From Monilinia fructicola (taxonomy: Eukaryota; Ascomycota; Leotiomycetes; Helotiales; Sclerotiniaceae), in assembly GCA_008692225.1 (NCBI GenBank), contig VICG01000007.1, positions 1,708,501-1,772,500 of the forward strand: a DNA stretch of 64,000 bases. The letters are read 5' to 3'. The notes under the pieces were generated by a model. That model did no database searches and was not told where the DNA came from. It saw only the letters and a program-made list of their open reading frames with translations. Of this stretch, positions 35,491-47,998 are shown one piece after another. The stretch's first letter is position 1; every line of letters starts with the position of its first letter. The translations under genes were made by a program, and so were the position numbers.

Positions 35491-35915
35491 TTCGTATCGA
35501 TAAATTCAATGATGTTATCAGTTTACTGCTGATAAATGCCACCACCCTTTACAAAAGTTTTGTTTACGTCTGAGGCTTCAATTCAAGATTAACAAGATGC
35601 TAGAGGTCCGAATTCGAATGCAGATTTGAAACCACGAAATCCTCGGAATCTGAAATAAAATAGTCACAGGAATTTTGGAAGGGAAATGCAAAATGTAGGG
35701 TTTGCCCAGGTGTAGCTTGAAGCTCCAGAAAAGGCCGAGAAACATACCTGGTTGATATATGACGCTAGCGGTTTTGAGCGGCCGCAAATTCCACAATCAC
35801 CATCCAGATAACGCTAAGATATAAAAAAAAGTTCATGGTACAATTCATTTTTCATATCCCCGCTCCAGTCAATTTATGATATTTTCAACAATTTCTGGTC
35901 AAATATCAAATCAAC
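35491..35915. promoter_or_regulatory. Divergent promoter region (PRP16 / PWP1)
   Basis: About 425 bp separate two divergent housekeeping genes for splicing and ribosome biogenesis, so a bidirectional promoter is likely. No specific motif is claimed. Confidence 0.45.
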
Positions 35916-37595
35916 ATGTCTATGATTACAGCAACAGCCTGGGTCCCTCGTGGCTTTGCGGCACCCTTTCCAACAAAATACAACTTTGACGAGGAAGAAT
36001 TCCAGCGCATTGCTGATCTTGCGAAGTTACAATTGGATGATGCGAACGAAGACTTGGAGGAAGCGCAAAACACCGCAGATAATGGCGCAAATCCGGATGC
36101 GATGGTCGACGATGATGGATCAGATGACGAAGCAGTTTCAAAAGGAGTGAAGTCAAAAGCGTTCGTTTATCACTGACAATTCGGTTTTGATTTCGCTGAC
36201 CTTTACGCAGTGAAGAAGATGATGATTTAAAAGAATACGATTTGGACCATTACGATGACGATGTTGAAGATGATAAGGAAGGTGGTGAGGGAATGGCTAT
36301 GTTTGGAAACGTCAAATCACTTGCATATCACGAATCGAATGAAGAGGATCCATATATCACCATGGCCGCGAATGCGGAGGATGAAGACGAGGAAAGGGAA
36401 GAACTTCAAATATTGGCAACAGACAATATGCTGCTGGCGGCAAAGATCGAGGATGAGGTTGCGCATCTTGAAGTTTACGTCTACGAAGATAGCGCCGACA
36501 ACCTTTACGTACATCACGATATCATGTTACCGGCAATACCTCTATGTGTGGAATGGCTTGATCTACCCGTTGGAAAACCCAGTGTGGATAAGGACTCGAG
36601 GGCAAATTTTGTTGCCGTAGGAACCTTCGACCCAGACATTGAGATTTGGGATTTAGACACAGTCGATTGCATGTACCCTAATGCGATCCTGGGGCAAAGC
36701 TGGGCAAAACAAGGGTGGAGATGAGGGGGCTAAGAAAAAGAAGAAGAACAAGAAGTCCAAGAAGGCTAATGACGAATTTCACGTGGATGCAGTTCTCTCA
36801 TTGGCAGCCAACAGACATCACCGAAATTTACTAGCCTCTTCTTCGGCAGACAAGACTGTTAAACTCTGGGATTTGAATACCACTACCTGTGCGAAGTCAT
36901 ACACACATCATACAGACAAAGTATGTTCGTTAGCCTGGCATCCAAAAGAATCTACCGTTCTGTTGAGTGGTAGTTATGATAGAACTGTCGTAGCTGCGGA
37001 TATGAGAGCGCCAGATGCAAAAGCGCCCAGGTGGGGAGTCGAAAGCGACGTCGAAAATGTCCGATGGGACCCTCATGATCCAAATTACTTTTACGTCTCA
37101 ACCGAGAGTGGTGTCATCCACTTCCACGATGTACGAAAAGCCCCAGCAAACCCCAGTGCCACCAAACCAGTATGGATGCTGCAAGCCCATGACGAATCCG
37201 TTTCTTCCTTTGATATAAATCCTACCATCCCAGGATTTTTGGCCACCGGATCTGGCGACAAGCAAGTCAAGCTTTGGAACATACAACCCACCGGACCTAC
37301 CATGGTGGTCACACGGGACTTGGACGTTGGAAAGGTATTCTCAACAACGTTCGCCCCAGACGAAGAAGTGAGTTTCAGACTCGCCGTAGCTGGTAGCAAA
37401 GGAGTCGTACAAGTCTGGGACTGCAGCACCAACCCCGGTGTACGACGTGCATTTGCCGATAGAGTGGCACCCATCTCAGGAGAAATCAAGGAGCGATTAG
37501 TCGGCGTGCAAGATGACAGCGAGTCGGAAGACGAAGATGAAGAACTTGAAGATGCGGACGGCGCTGAGGTCGAGTCGATGGACGAGGACGACTAA
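35916..37595 (+). CDS. pwp1: WD40 ribosome biogenesis protein PWP1, one frameshift
   Basis: Exon 1 (35916-36160) and exon 2 (36211-37595) join in phase across a small intron with donor GTTCGT. The protein opens MSMITATAWVPRGFAAPFP, then has acidic segments, as in PWP1. WD repeats include VGTFDPDIEIWDLDT, LASSSADKTVKLWDL, LLSGSYDRTVVAADMR and LATGSGDKQVKLWNI. A lysine-rich insert and an acidic tail also fit. The frame shifts at the GGGG run 36691-36694; with one G fewer it reads NAILGKAGQNKGGDEGAKKK and continues to the stop, giving about 542 residues. PWP1 works in nucleolar 60S subunit assembly. Confidence 0.93.
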
Positions 37596-40500
37596 ATCAG
37601 CAATATCCCCCCTTCTAGAGAATACTCAAATATCCAATCAAAATAATGACCCTTCCGCATACTTGCACGAGTCGTGCCATGTGATTTTCATGCAGTCTCC
37701 TTTCTTTCGCATCGGTACATGCCGATCCCTCCCCGCGGTTCCTCCGCATTTCCACACGTCTACCCCATGCGTCTCGTCCTGTAATTACATTTAGCACACA
37801 CAGTAAGTATCACGACGATCAAGCGTCGCTCAAGGTCTAGATACAAGAACAGAACCAAGCGCGTTCGTCACGCTCAGCTACCACCGCATCAAGAACCTCA
37901 TGCCCACCCCGCCAGGAAATGTCTTGCCATTTTCCCATTCCCTTCCCTTCCATGCCATGCCATGCCCCATCTCATCTAGCTCGCCAACACCAGGTTGCAT
38001 AATTCTCCATGGCTGAAGCATCATACCGTCCGTCTACATTCCACACATTGTGATGGTGGCAGGTGTGGTGTGGTTATGGGAGATGTGTCCTTGATCCTTG
38101 GGGTCGGGGTCATCACGTCGAGATGTTTTTGCGATATTTGTCCTGTGCTTGGGGGGTTGAGTTGTGGGAGGTCTTTGCGGGATGCGATGTCGAATGCATG
38201 TTTGAATGTGGTTGGAGGCACTGACCGCATGCGTATTGGATGGGGAGGGGAGAGGGGAGAGGGGAGAGATGGGTGGTTGTGTCATGTGCGAGTTTCACAG
38301 CTGGATATAATCTTACATCCTTAGGAGGGGGGGGAGGGGTGATTTTTTATCATATTTTATACATCACATAGGTGCCTTAATGGGTGGGATAATGTACCAG
38401 GAGGCTTAAATATGGCTAACCTACTGTTCAAGAAAGAACCTACCCTACGACACGAAACAAGCACCGCGATGAGAAATCCCCATCTTGAACAATGACGCGA
38501 AATCTCCAGGGGAATGCAGAATCGAGAAGTCTGCTTGATGGAGCTGCGGAAGGGGATTGGCGGGAGAAGAGATGGATTGCATTGCATCGCATTGCATCGT
38601 ATCGTGCCGTACTGTATCGGATCCGGAGTTTGACTTTGAGCCTAAGATCGCCAAAGCCAGGGCTGTCGTCTGTCTCCCCAGTCCGAAGCTGACAATTGGA
38701 GCATTCGCTCGAGGAATCCGGATCTTGAAGCTGCTCTGCTTACAAGTGGGTCTTGGGATTCAAGGTATTTGCTGCATTTACCTGCTTGGAAGCCTCGAGG
38801 ACCGAACTGGATTCAACGGAGCCGCATCCCAGGACCCCATCATCCGACAAATCGAGATTGATCGATGAAAGGGAAGTCATGGATGGCGAGGGATCGACTG
38901 TCCTGCCACGCTTGTACTTTCGTGGTGACATTCGAGCGCGGTTGGAGGGATGCCAGTTACGTCCAGCTACCTACCTGCCTGCCTGCCTATGTAAAGCGAA
39001 AGCAAAGCAAAGTCAGGGGAAAAAAGGACATTTCCCTCCATCGACTGTCTGTCCCTTCGAACTTCATCCTCGGAGCGGCACTTGAACTACCGTTTATAGG
39101 TCGCGTCTTGTACGTAGCGTAGCGTCTTGTGCATAGCGTCTTGTACGTAGTATGAATGGACAAATAGACATTCGACTCTCGAGACGTGTGATTTGGTGGT
39201 GATCAGCTGCAACGGGGGGTAGAAAGTATCTTTCTTTTTTCTATTGGGGTTGGGTTGGGTTGGCTTATCTACTATACTGTACTGTACTGTATACAGAGTA
39301 GAACTAGTGCAGTAGTACCTAGGTAACTTATAACCAGTTTAGTGGTGCGCGGTTTACTCCGTTGTTGTTGTTGGTGGTTGTGATAGTCCTCGAGTAGTAT
39401 GCTACAGTATAGATAGTACCGTCCTCCACACTCCGTCTGTAAATATTCCATAATCATACTCGAGTACTGTACATACAGTACAGTACAGTTCCTATTGACT
39501 CACAATACAATAAACCCACCTTCAAGGAATCTAGGGTATGGAAATCACGGAATCCAGGCATGGGATATTGTGATGCGAGAAGTCCACTTTTGTACTTGAT
39601 AGCATCGACGCTGGACACTGGACAGTAATAACGTGACGACGCTTTGGTACATATCTACCCAAGGAGGTAGGTAGTACTGGAATAAGTACAGTAATAATAA
39701 CCTGGAAGCAAGTAGAGAGGTAGGTGGGTACGTAAGTACCTAGTAGGTGGGTAAACGCTTTGCTCGCTCAGATTAGGCATGTACCATTATTTTATGCTAA
39801 GATAAGAAGGTGAGAAGGTGGGTAGGTGGGTATCGTTAGTACAGTAGAATGTGACTGTAGTAATGAGGGATATGCTATTTATCATACAGTACGGAGTACC
39901 TAGGTAGTCTTCTGGTGCAGAGGTACAGTACAGAGTACAGTATTGTAGGATTTCCCTTGGCAGACCTCGGGGGGATTATTTATCTGTTGCCATAGATATT
40001 TATTGTACGGATATCCCGATATGGTATTTGTTACCTTGTCGGATAGGTCTACCTAGTATCATACCTTATCCCATCCATTACTGTACTGAGTACAGTGTAC
40101 TCCTCCACCCTTCCCCTCCCAGGCTCCCACCCTTGAACATATTCGTCCACTCCTTTCACAAAACTCCCCTCTTCATAATTCATAATTCATAATCCATAAC
40201 CCACAATGCATACATAATTCACGAATCATAACTCCCTCGCACACAAACGCACGTTCATCCAATCCAACACTCCCCGCCTTGGCAAATTGGCCATGCTTTA
40301 CTCATCCAATGACATCCACCGACATCCACCAGCATCCACCAGCATCCACCAACATTCCACCAGTGACATCTACCCATGATCCCATACACATGCCAAATGA
40401 CTGGCAGTCTCCACGAGGGATCCTGTACCTGAAACGTTGAAACATCAGATGGTTAAAATTTGGTTACCATGGGGCCAATCATGATTCCACATCCCTTGTC

Positions 40501-42869
40501 GATATTGACATTATATGGCCCACTCGAGCGAGCCATTGCATGCGCAAGCTGCGTGGGCTGCATGGGCTGCGTGGACTGCGCTACACCCTCTCGACTGGGA
40601 TATCCAGGGCGTTTAGAAAGACTAGATTCATGATTACAGTATCTGCAGAGTTTGAGTGTGACAACTTACAAGACACCTGGAGCACCGGAGAAGATGACTG
40701 ATGACTGATGGGCGACTAAATCTGGTGATAGAGTCAAACACGATAATGGTAAAGTGACGCGTGGTAGAGAACGGATTGATGAGATGTTATCTTGACGAAT
40801 TGGTGTGATGGATGGAGATTTATCGGCACTGGACCTGGATATTGTTGGATGAGAAATGAAACTATTCGCGAGATTAGCGCTCAGACAAATTGATATCGGG
40901 ATATTTTCCTGATAAAGGAGTTGCTAACTTGCTATTATTCGAGAATCAGAGTACAGAGTACTAATCTAGCTGAACTGTACTATAGTAGTAACTAGTAACT
41001 ACTTAGGCAATGGGCATACATACACTGACTGTACTGTACTCTGTATGATGAAGGAATGTCATCTGATTCAACAGTGAACACGGAGAACATCCATGAATCC
41101 CAGGGTCCAGCTTCTCTTGTAAACCTTAACCAACAATTTCAATCCGGTCTTGTGTTGTATTATAGTATTATGCTGACGGTGCTATGTTACCACCTGGTAT
41201 GAACATTGAACAGACTACGCTTGCCTACTTGTTCTCTGTATGTAATGAATATAATGGGAGAGATGATTCCTTTTGCAGAGAGAATAAACTTCTAGTCTAT
41301 CCACCTACCTACCCATCCTATCTTTCCATCGATCTCCCTCCCTTCGCGCTCTCTCTCTCCCTTCCTCCCGAGTCCCTATCCAACTCTATGGCGGTTTGTT
41401 CCATTGCTCATATTTTCCTTTTCTCATTATCGTCCAATAATAAGCAATTTATGCCTTGTGAAAGCTTGGGCACACTTTTGACAAGGGGGGTAAACATCCG
41501 CACTATACCAGAATTGGCTTAAATCATCTACCAACTTTCCCCCTTAGTCACTTAGTGGCAGATTTTGGTCGGTCGGTCGTCTTGGTCACTTGTTATTACA
41601 TACATACTCTGTACATACATACATCCATCCATCCATCCATACATATTACATACATCCATGGATACATACAGTCAAATTGAGTCAATCCAGTACAGTTCTC
41701 TATACAGTAGAAATGATAATCAACCCTAGTGAACAAACGCATCCACTTTCCACTTACTTTTATCCCGCAATGCTTGAGTGCTTGTCTATTTGCCTTTGGT
41801 CAAAACATCCCAAAAGAAAGGAAGATTTACTTTAGCATCGGCGCATTTGCCTTTTACCTTCTTTTACCTTTTTTTTTACATCTCCGTATTATCTATCCTA
41901 TCCTATCCCATCCCATCCCATCCCATCCCATCCTACTCGTCACCCAAAGTAGTACTGTACTGTAGGCGGCTTTGGGCTTTGGGCTTTTGGCTTTCGAATC
42001 CTTCCCTTCCTTTCCTTTCTCCTTCGCTTCTTTGACTCTCTTACTCTTTTCTTGCTCTTTCTTCGTCTTACTCTTACTCTTACTCTTCCTCTTCCTCTTC
42101 CTCTTCCTCTTACTCAACATCTCATAACGCCAATTCATCATTCCAATCATCGCAGGATCGATTAGATATCACGGAAGAAGAAGAGTCCCAAAGTTGGATA
42201 TATTCATTCCTTCAAAGTTTGCTTGATTGCTGGATACAGGCTGTTCGACACATTCATTATCAACAAACAAGAAAATTCCACATATCCCACGATCCCTCCC
42301 TTTCTAGGAACCTCGAAATATCTTACACAACCAGAAATATCGAACAAGTCACTCCCGGTCATACCATTCATTCTTGAACGAGCCAGAAAGACAATTATCG
42401 ACGAGAGATTCACCGTTTCGCTACGATTATACAGCCTCACCACGGATTATAAATCAGTAAATAAATTCACTTCAATACACTAGAAAAAGTAAACTCAAGG
42501 AGTCACTTTTTCCATCTCGGCCCGCTTCGATCTCAAGTTTTGCGTCAGCGTTTGATTCCCTCAGAACTCACAGGTCATTTCGACAAGAGGAAAAAGAAAA
42601 GATAGTCGTGCGACACACACTTTCAAAAGCTTCCATTCTTCCAGAATTTGGAATTATATTTCGGTCCAACCGGAAATTCATCCTAAGCTCACCTGCAGGA
42701 TACATCTGATCAGCTACCAGTTTTGTTCCACCATCTCCTGCACACTGAAAGATTACCCGTCGGAAGAACCAATCCGGAATCTCTTGCCCGGGCTAAAATA
42801 ATACCCCCACCATCTCACCTGCAAGAAGTAGTGATTCTTATCCGGAGAACAGATTCCATATCAGCAAAT
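37596..42869. other. Long gene-poor region with microsatellites and palindromic motifs
   Basis: About 5.3 kb shows no supported gene. It holds a dense scatter of TACAGTAC/GTACTGTA palindromes (about 39280-41050), CTACCTAGGTAG-type palindromes, and a CATCCACCA minisatellite (about 40310-40365). It also holds CATC and CATCC microsatellites (41606-41640, 41895-41935) and a CT-rich tract (about 42000-42115). The CT-rich part probably belongs to the promoter and long leader of the next gene. Confidence 0.5.
39275..41050. repeat. Cluster of TACAGTAC-type short palindromes
   Basis: Runs such as ACTGTACTGTACTGTA (39288), ACAGTACAGTACAG (39474), GTACAGTACAGAGTACAG (39924), CTGTACTGAGTACAGTGTAC (40081) and ACTGTACTGTACTCTGTA (41029) recur over 1.8 kb, with TACGGAGTAC variants. 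Smaller clusters appear near 51620, 51770, 53875-53975 and 58570. Confidence 0.6.
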
Positions 42870-43660
42870 ATGTCTCTTGCTCGCGCATTTACAACTAGGA
42901 GGGCGAAGAAGCAGCTCGATATCTCCGCCCCTTCGCCAACTGCCCAACGGCCGACAACTCCAAGATTTGCTTATGGTACCATCAATCGTGCGCAGATCTC
43001 AGGTCCGACTGAGCTTCTTTCTACCACCAATATGTTGTCCTACAACGCTCCAGATCTTTATCCAAAGGATGCCAGTAAACGAATTGCATCGAGCAGCACT
43101 GCATCAACTCATTCTGGGGAAGAGTCGGATACCTCGCGGATGACCAGCTCGACAAGCTTAACTTCGGCTGACACATTGTCGATCGAATCTCGCTCACACC
43201 AATAACTCCAGCCGGAGATAATCTCTCGGGCTTCAACTTTGGCAAGAAATCCGTTGACATCACATCCGGAGATGAAGCCCCTGGCATACCAAAGCGAGCT
43301 CCCTCCCACACAAAGAAGAACCACGAAATCGTGTCGCGCAAAAATTCGGTTGCAAGAATGTCGTCACCAAAGAGCACGTCGACGGCTAGATCATCAATGC
43401 ACATGTTTTCGGCGAATGTTGAGGAAGTAGCGGCTGCCGATCCACATCCTTTCGGCAACGAACTCGCACAGGTCACCGAGATTGCTGAGGAATATGGCAT
43501 CACCAAGGAAACCTTGGCTGTTGTGGATGAGGAAGAACAGGAGTTGCTATCAAGAGGATTATTCAAATTCAGAGCCGAAGACTACATGAGTGAAATACAA
43601 GGACTTTTCATGACTGCCTTTGGCGATGTCAAACCTACCATGGGACCGGTATGGATCTAG
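42870..43660 (+). CDS. Conserved fungal protein of unknown function, one frameshift
   Basis: The frame from MSLARAFTTRRAKK runs to about codon 110. One missing base at the CC pair 43199-43200 then separates it from the rest; adding one base gives SRSHPITPAGDNLSGFNFG and continues to the stop, about 263 residues in total. Conserved blocks include TELLSTTNMLSYNAPDLYP, PKRAPSHTKKNHEI and a C-terminal segment DPHPFGNELAQVTEIAEEYG, then RGLFKFRAEDYMSEIQGLF. I recognise the pattern from many filamentous fungi but know no function. The middle is Ser-rich and probably disordered. It sits alone between two gene-poor regions of more than 5 kb, which suggests long regulatory flanks. Confidence 0.8.
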
Positions 43661-44931
43661 GATATATGAGACCGGCTTCTCTTTATTCTATAGCTTGATG
43701 CTACCACTCTACCACTTTCGATGTACATACTTTATAACCACCCGTCACTTGACGAACCTTCTTTACGCTCCCTTCCGATTATTACATATAATCTCTACAT
43801 TACGTCTCTTTGATTGTCACGGAAAAAAATTGGTGGAGGAGTTATTACGGTCTGGATGATTCAAGGGGGGGGGAGGGGGATGGGAGGGAACGATGTTCGA
43901 TCGGTCAGTCGATATCGATGGATTGGCCACATCTCGGAGTTTTTCTTTTAGGGACAGCTCCCGCACACTCTCTTGGGCCTATTTCCTTGATTGTCATTTA
44001 CCCAGCACACACTTTTCTTAAGACATGGATGGATATCATTGCGTTGAATTGGATTCGGATTTCGAGTACTAGGGATGGAATAGTACCGTGTATTTGGTTG
44101 GGCAGGGAGAGATCCTCACGACCCATGGAGGACAAGAAATGAGAAGATGGGTTAAACTGAACCTTAATTACTATTTACCAAGTAAAGGGCAGACCATACA
44201 TACAGAAAACAATGTTTACCAAGATATCTCCCAAAAAATTAAAAAATTCTACAGTTCCTATGTTTTGCCATCTTTGTCTTACCTTGCGAATGAAACGGAA
44301 TCGCTTCCCAGATGGGATGACTCCGGCCAGTATGTATGAAGTGCTTCGTTTCATGCAAAACAAAAAAAAAAAGGAATCATCGTGAACAGTATGATCTGCC
44401 GAGAAGAAACGAGTTCGAGAACCACGGTCTCTCGGTCCCAAAACCCAGTGCCGACATGTAATTGGCTTGCGCCTTGTTTTGGTACATTTCACTCTACCTC
44501 ACACACCGAATTGACGTTGATCCTTGAAGGAAGTTGCGATTTCCGCACCCGTCAATTTCGGGAAAGCACGAGATCCGAACTCCTGAAATTTCCTGGGGGG
44601 GGGAAAGAAGGGGGGTACCCATTCCGGGTAGGGTTCGGGGATTATCGTGGATGGATGGATGGACTGATGTCTGAGTTTGGAACTTTAGATGGGACGGGCG
44701 GACGCTGGATATACTGTACAGACAGAGCACGTATATATGTATGTACGTATGTATATCCTGGACCGTAGCCGCAAACCTGAAATCTTGAAATCTTGCATCT
44801 GCACAAATGACTGTGATGTTTTAATGTGACGAGGTAGGCGATCAGACCTGTTGCGAATATGACGGACCGAGTGCTTGAGCTAGCTCCTAGGTTAGATGCG
44901 ATGGATGGATGGGCTTTCTCTTGTTTCTATC

Positions 44932-45004
44932 TTTCGTTCGTTCGTTCATTCGTTCGTTCGTTCGTTCATTCGTTCGTTCGTTCGTTTGTTCGTTTGTTCG
45001 TTCG
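44932..45004. repeat. (TTCG)n microsatellite
   Basis: About 18 copies of TTCG with a few TTCA and TTTG variants. Confidence 0.95.
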
Positions 45005-45205
45005 GACGATATGTCAATTGCGGAAGGGAGCAACCTTATGCTTTGGCTGCGACGACACTACTGCGTATGGTACGGTACGGTACTTTCATGCATGCATGAA
45101 TAAATGCATGCAGAGAGCGTGTTTGAGAGAAATTGATGGTTCCGTGGATGTGGACCGAGCTTCTTGATTGGGGCGGCGCCGCTTGAGGGGTTCGAAATGG
45201 ATTTC

Positions 45206-45231
45206 TGGATGGATGGATGGATGGATGGATG
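45206..45231. repeat. (GGAT)n microsatellite
   Basis: Six to seven perfect GGAT units. Confidence 0.95.
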
Positions 45232-45626
45232 GGTAGGTACTGTAGATAAGTAGGTAGGTCGGGTGGACCAGTAACAATTCTCACTGAAAAGATCACTCAC
45301 TCACCAATAGAGTCACTATATGCGCGCTGAACGAACGAATGGGATACAGTAATATGAACGAATAGACATCAAGAATCAAAGTCAAATAACTGAAGAGTGA
45401 ACTAACAATACCATCCATGAACGGATAATATATGAATGGCGAAAGAAATATCATTTCCATAATCAGATGTGCAACCAATGCCCAGGTGCTATAAGACGGA
45501 TCGATTTCGAGCTGATCCATTCATTCATTGGCTTGGATATTTGAAATTGAATTTTTGGGTTGCATGACTGGACTGAGTAGATGTGCAACGTTTGGAGGGG
45601 ACTTTTGGTCTGGTGATTTGGGGAAG

Positions 45627-45691
45627 GTTGATTGGTTGGTTGGTTGATTGGTTGATTGGTTGGTTGATTGGTTGATTGGTTGATTGGTTGG
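45627..45691. repeat. (TTGGTTGA)n-type microsatellite
   Basis: Interleaved TTGG and TTGA units over 65 bp. Confidence 0.93.
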
Positions 45692-47466
45692 CTCAAGTGA
45701 GTGATGGATGAATGGAATGTGTGTGTGATATTGATGAGTAATCTAAGTGAAGGGAAAAAGGAAGAAGATAAGAAAAAAATAAACAAAAATAAGAAAACAA
45801 TTTTTCAGATGTGCAACATTTCTTTTTCACGCTTGAGCTTGATCGCACGTGCTATTATGTAATACTTTTTGTCCGAGGCGAGAGACTAGCGTGGAAAGCT
45901 TCAGCGAGCTAAAATATTTTTTTTCCTTAGGATTGAAGAATTGCAAAATGGTTTCATCATCAGAACGAGGAACAACAATGTGTTTGCGCAATGATCACAA
46001 TGAATTGACAACCATTTGGCATCAATTTACTCAACGTGAAGATATCAGAAGGACACTGAAGACTAAGTAGGGCGTGAGATGTCATCGACACTGGATGTTT
46101 CCTTGGGCAGATGAAAGAATACCTGAAGATGGCTTTTGAGGTCATCATTTCCTACCTATGGACCAGTATCAAAATACACAATCCGAATATCAGTTTTGCG
46201 TGTCAACTTCATCACTAGTCGGACAGCTCAACTCGTACTTCGGTCTCGCTCATCCATCAACACAACCCATCTGTAAGTTCACTCGCTCTTCTCCCTCTAT
46301 CAACCAACCAAACACCATCATCACCATGAACAAAAACTACAATGATGAGATCAATACCCTCAAAATTATCTTTAGGAAGAGCCGTATGAAGTTGACATCC
46401 CTAACAAAAACACTCACGCTGGATATCCGTGTGGCATCGTCATATGCAGCGGGTTTCCGGGGTCGGTGTGGGATCGTTGACGGTGCTTTGAGTGTGGGGT
46501 TCTGAAGTTTTTTTTTCCAATCTGGATTGGTGTGATGTGGTTTTGGGAGGATGGTCTTTTCTTTGTGATAGGGCTAATTGTTTGTGAAAGAATAGGGAAG
46601 GTTTCGAGGTTTGGTTGATGCGAGTGATGATCTATGTACGGATGGATTAGAAAAGGTCGAGAACAGGCCGATGTCCCATCCGAAAATAGACTCAGTGCGA
46701 TCACTTATAATGAGTGAGAAAACTCATGTTACATGATAGGGGTAGGCTTTCCAGTCTGGGAAATTAGGATTGGCGCGACTCAAACTGGATAGTTGATCGA
46801 TTGTTACTTTGCTTTGGCTCTCATTTTGTGAGGCAGGTAATGATATTAGCGAAGTTCGCTATCATTCCTACCACGTTTCCATGATAGTCGAGTGGCTACC
46901 AAGTACTAAACAGGGACCAAGAAGTTATAGCTCTTCATCTCAGCTCGAATGCATCCTCACTCTTGTCGCAGAAGCAATGTGCAAAAGCTGTAGCTGTAGT
47001 AGGTATACACACATATAGAAATAATATTTAAATCATGTATTCATCCATCACGTTAACCATCATATTACCACTCCCATACTTGGTGCCAAACCTACACATC
47101 ATAACCCCGAGACACCATCTGAACATCACTCAGAAAGCCATATATCATTTCAATCCACTCGAGCAATGGTGCAAAATACAGCATGACAATCATAACTCCT
47201 TTCCCATAATTCACGCCCCTCAACTCCCATCGTCTCACTTCTCCCATCATCCCCACACTCCCCCTTACCTCTACCCTAACCTAACCTCCAACCTCCACTC
47301 ACAAACCCCAACGCAAAACCCAGCATCCAGCATCCAAAAATCCACACCACCAACCACCAATCACCAGAATAACCCGTCCATCGACTAACTAACTGATTGC
47401 CTCCTCAATAACCACAATCCCCTTTTCTTAACCCTCCGCCTTGATCGCCCTCCATAAATCGTCTTT

Positions 47467-47571
47467 TAACTCCTCAACTCCTCAACTCCTCAACTCCTCA
47501 ACTCCTCAACTCCTCAACTCCTCAACTCCTCAACTCCTCAACTCCTCAACTCAACTCCTCACTCCTCAACA
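47467..47571. repeat. 8-bp tandem repeat AACTCCTC
   Basis: About eleven consecutive AACTCCTC units followed by imperfect copies. Confidence 0.95.
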
Positions 47572-47653
47572 CCCCCAAATCAATCACGCTTTATTACCCC
47601 AATCAACATTCTCCCTCCTCCTTTTCCATCTTTCCCCCATTTTTTATTCTTTG

Positions 47654-47745
47654 CTTTATCCCCATCCCCATCCCCAATCATCCCCCCCTCCCCCCTCCCC
47701 ACTCCCCCTCGCTCTCCAACCCCCCCCCCCCTCCCCATCCCCAAA
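47654..47745 (-). repeat. C-rich tract, G-runs on minus strand
   Basis: Successive runs of 3-13 C separated by A or T (CCCCATCCCC units, then long C runs). The minus strand therefore carries many closely spaced G runs compatible with G-quadruplex folding. Confidence 0.7.
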
Positions 47746-47923
47746 ACGTTATGTCAAGTTCCTAGCATACACAGATACACACAGATATGAATATAAACCC
47801 ACGCACACACATACGCATAAACATAGTGGATAGCCTACCCTATCAACCCATTTCCCATTTTCCATTTCCCATTTCTGATGGATTATGATTTTGCGCGTTC
47901 TATGTAGGATGTGAGGTTTTCAT

Positions 47924-47998
47924 TGCGATGCGATGCGATGCGATGCGATGCGATGGGATGCGATGCGATGCGATGGGACGTGATGGGATGCGATGGGA
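47924..47998. repeat. (GCGAT)n 5-bp tandem repeat
   Basis: About 14 units of GCGAT with GGGAT variants, followed at 48038-48071 by a second 5-bp repeat, GCTAT/GCTGT. Confidence 0.95.

Noticed and set aside
44859..45167. Open frame with (SFVR)n repeats
   Set aside because: It is a translation of the TTCG microsatellite and occurs in three frames.
46158..46505. 115-codon open frame in the gene-poor tract
   Set aside because: Composition is Ser/Thr/Asn-rich without domain features and the surroundings are repeat-rich; likely chance.
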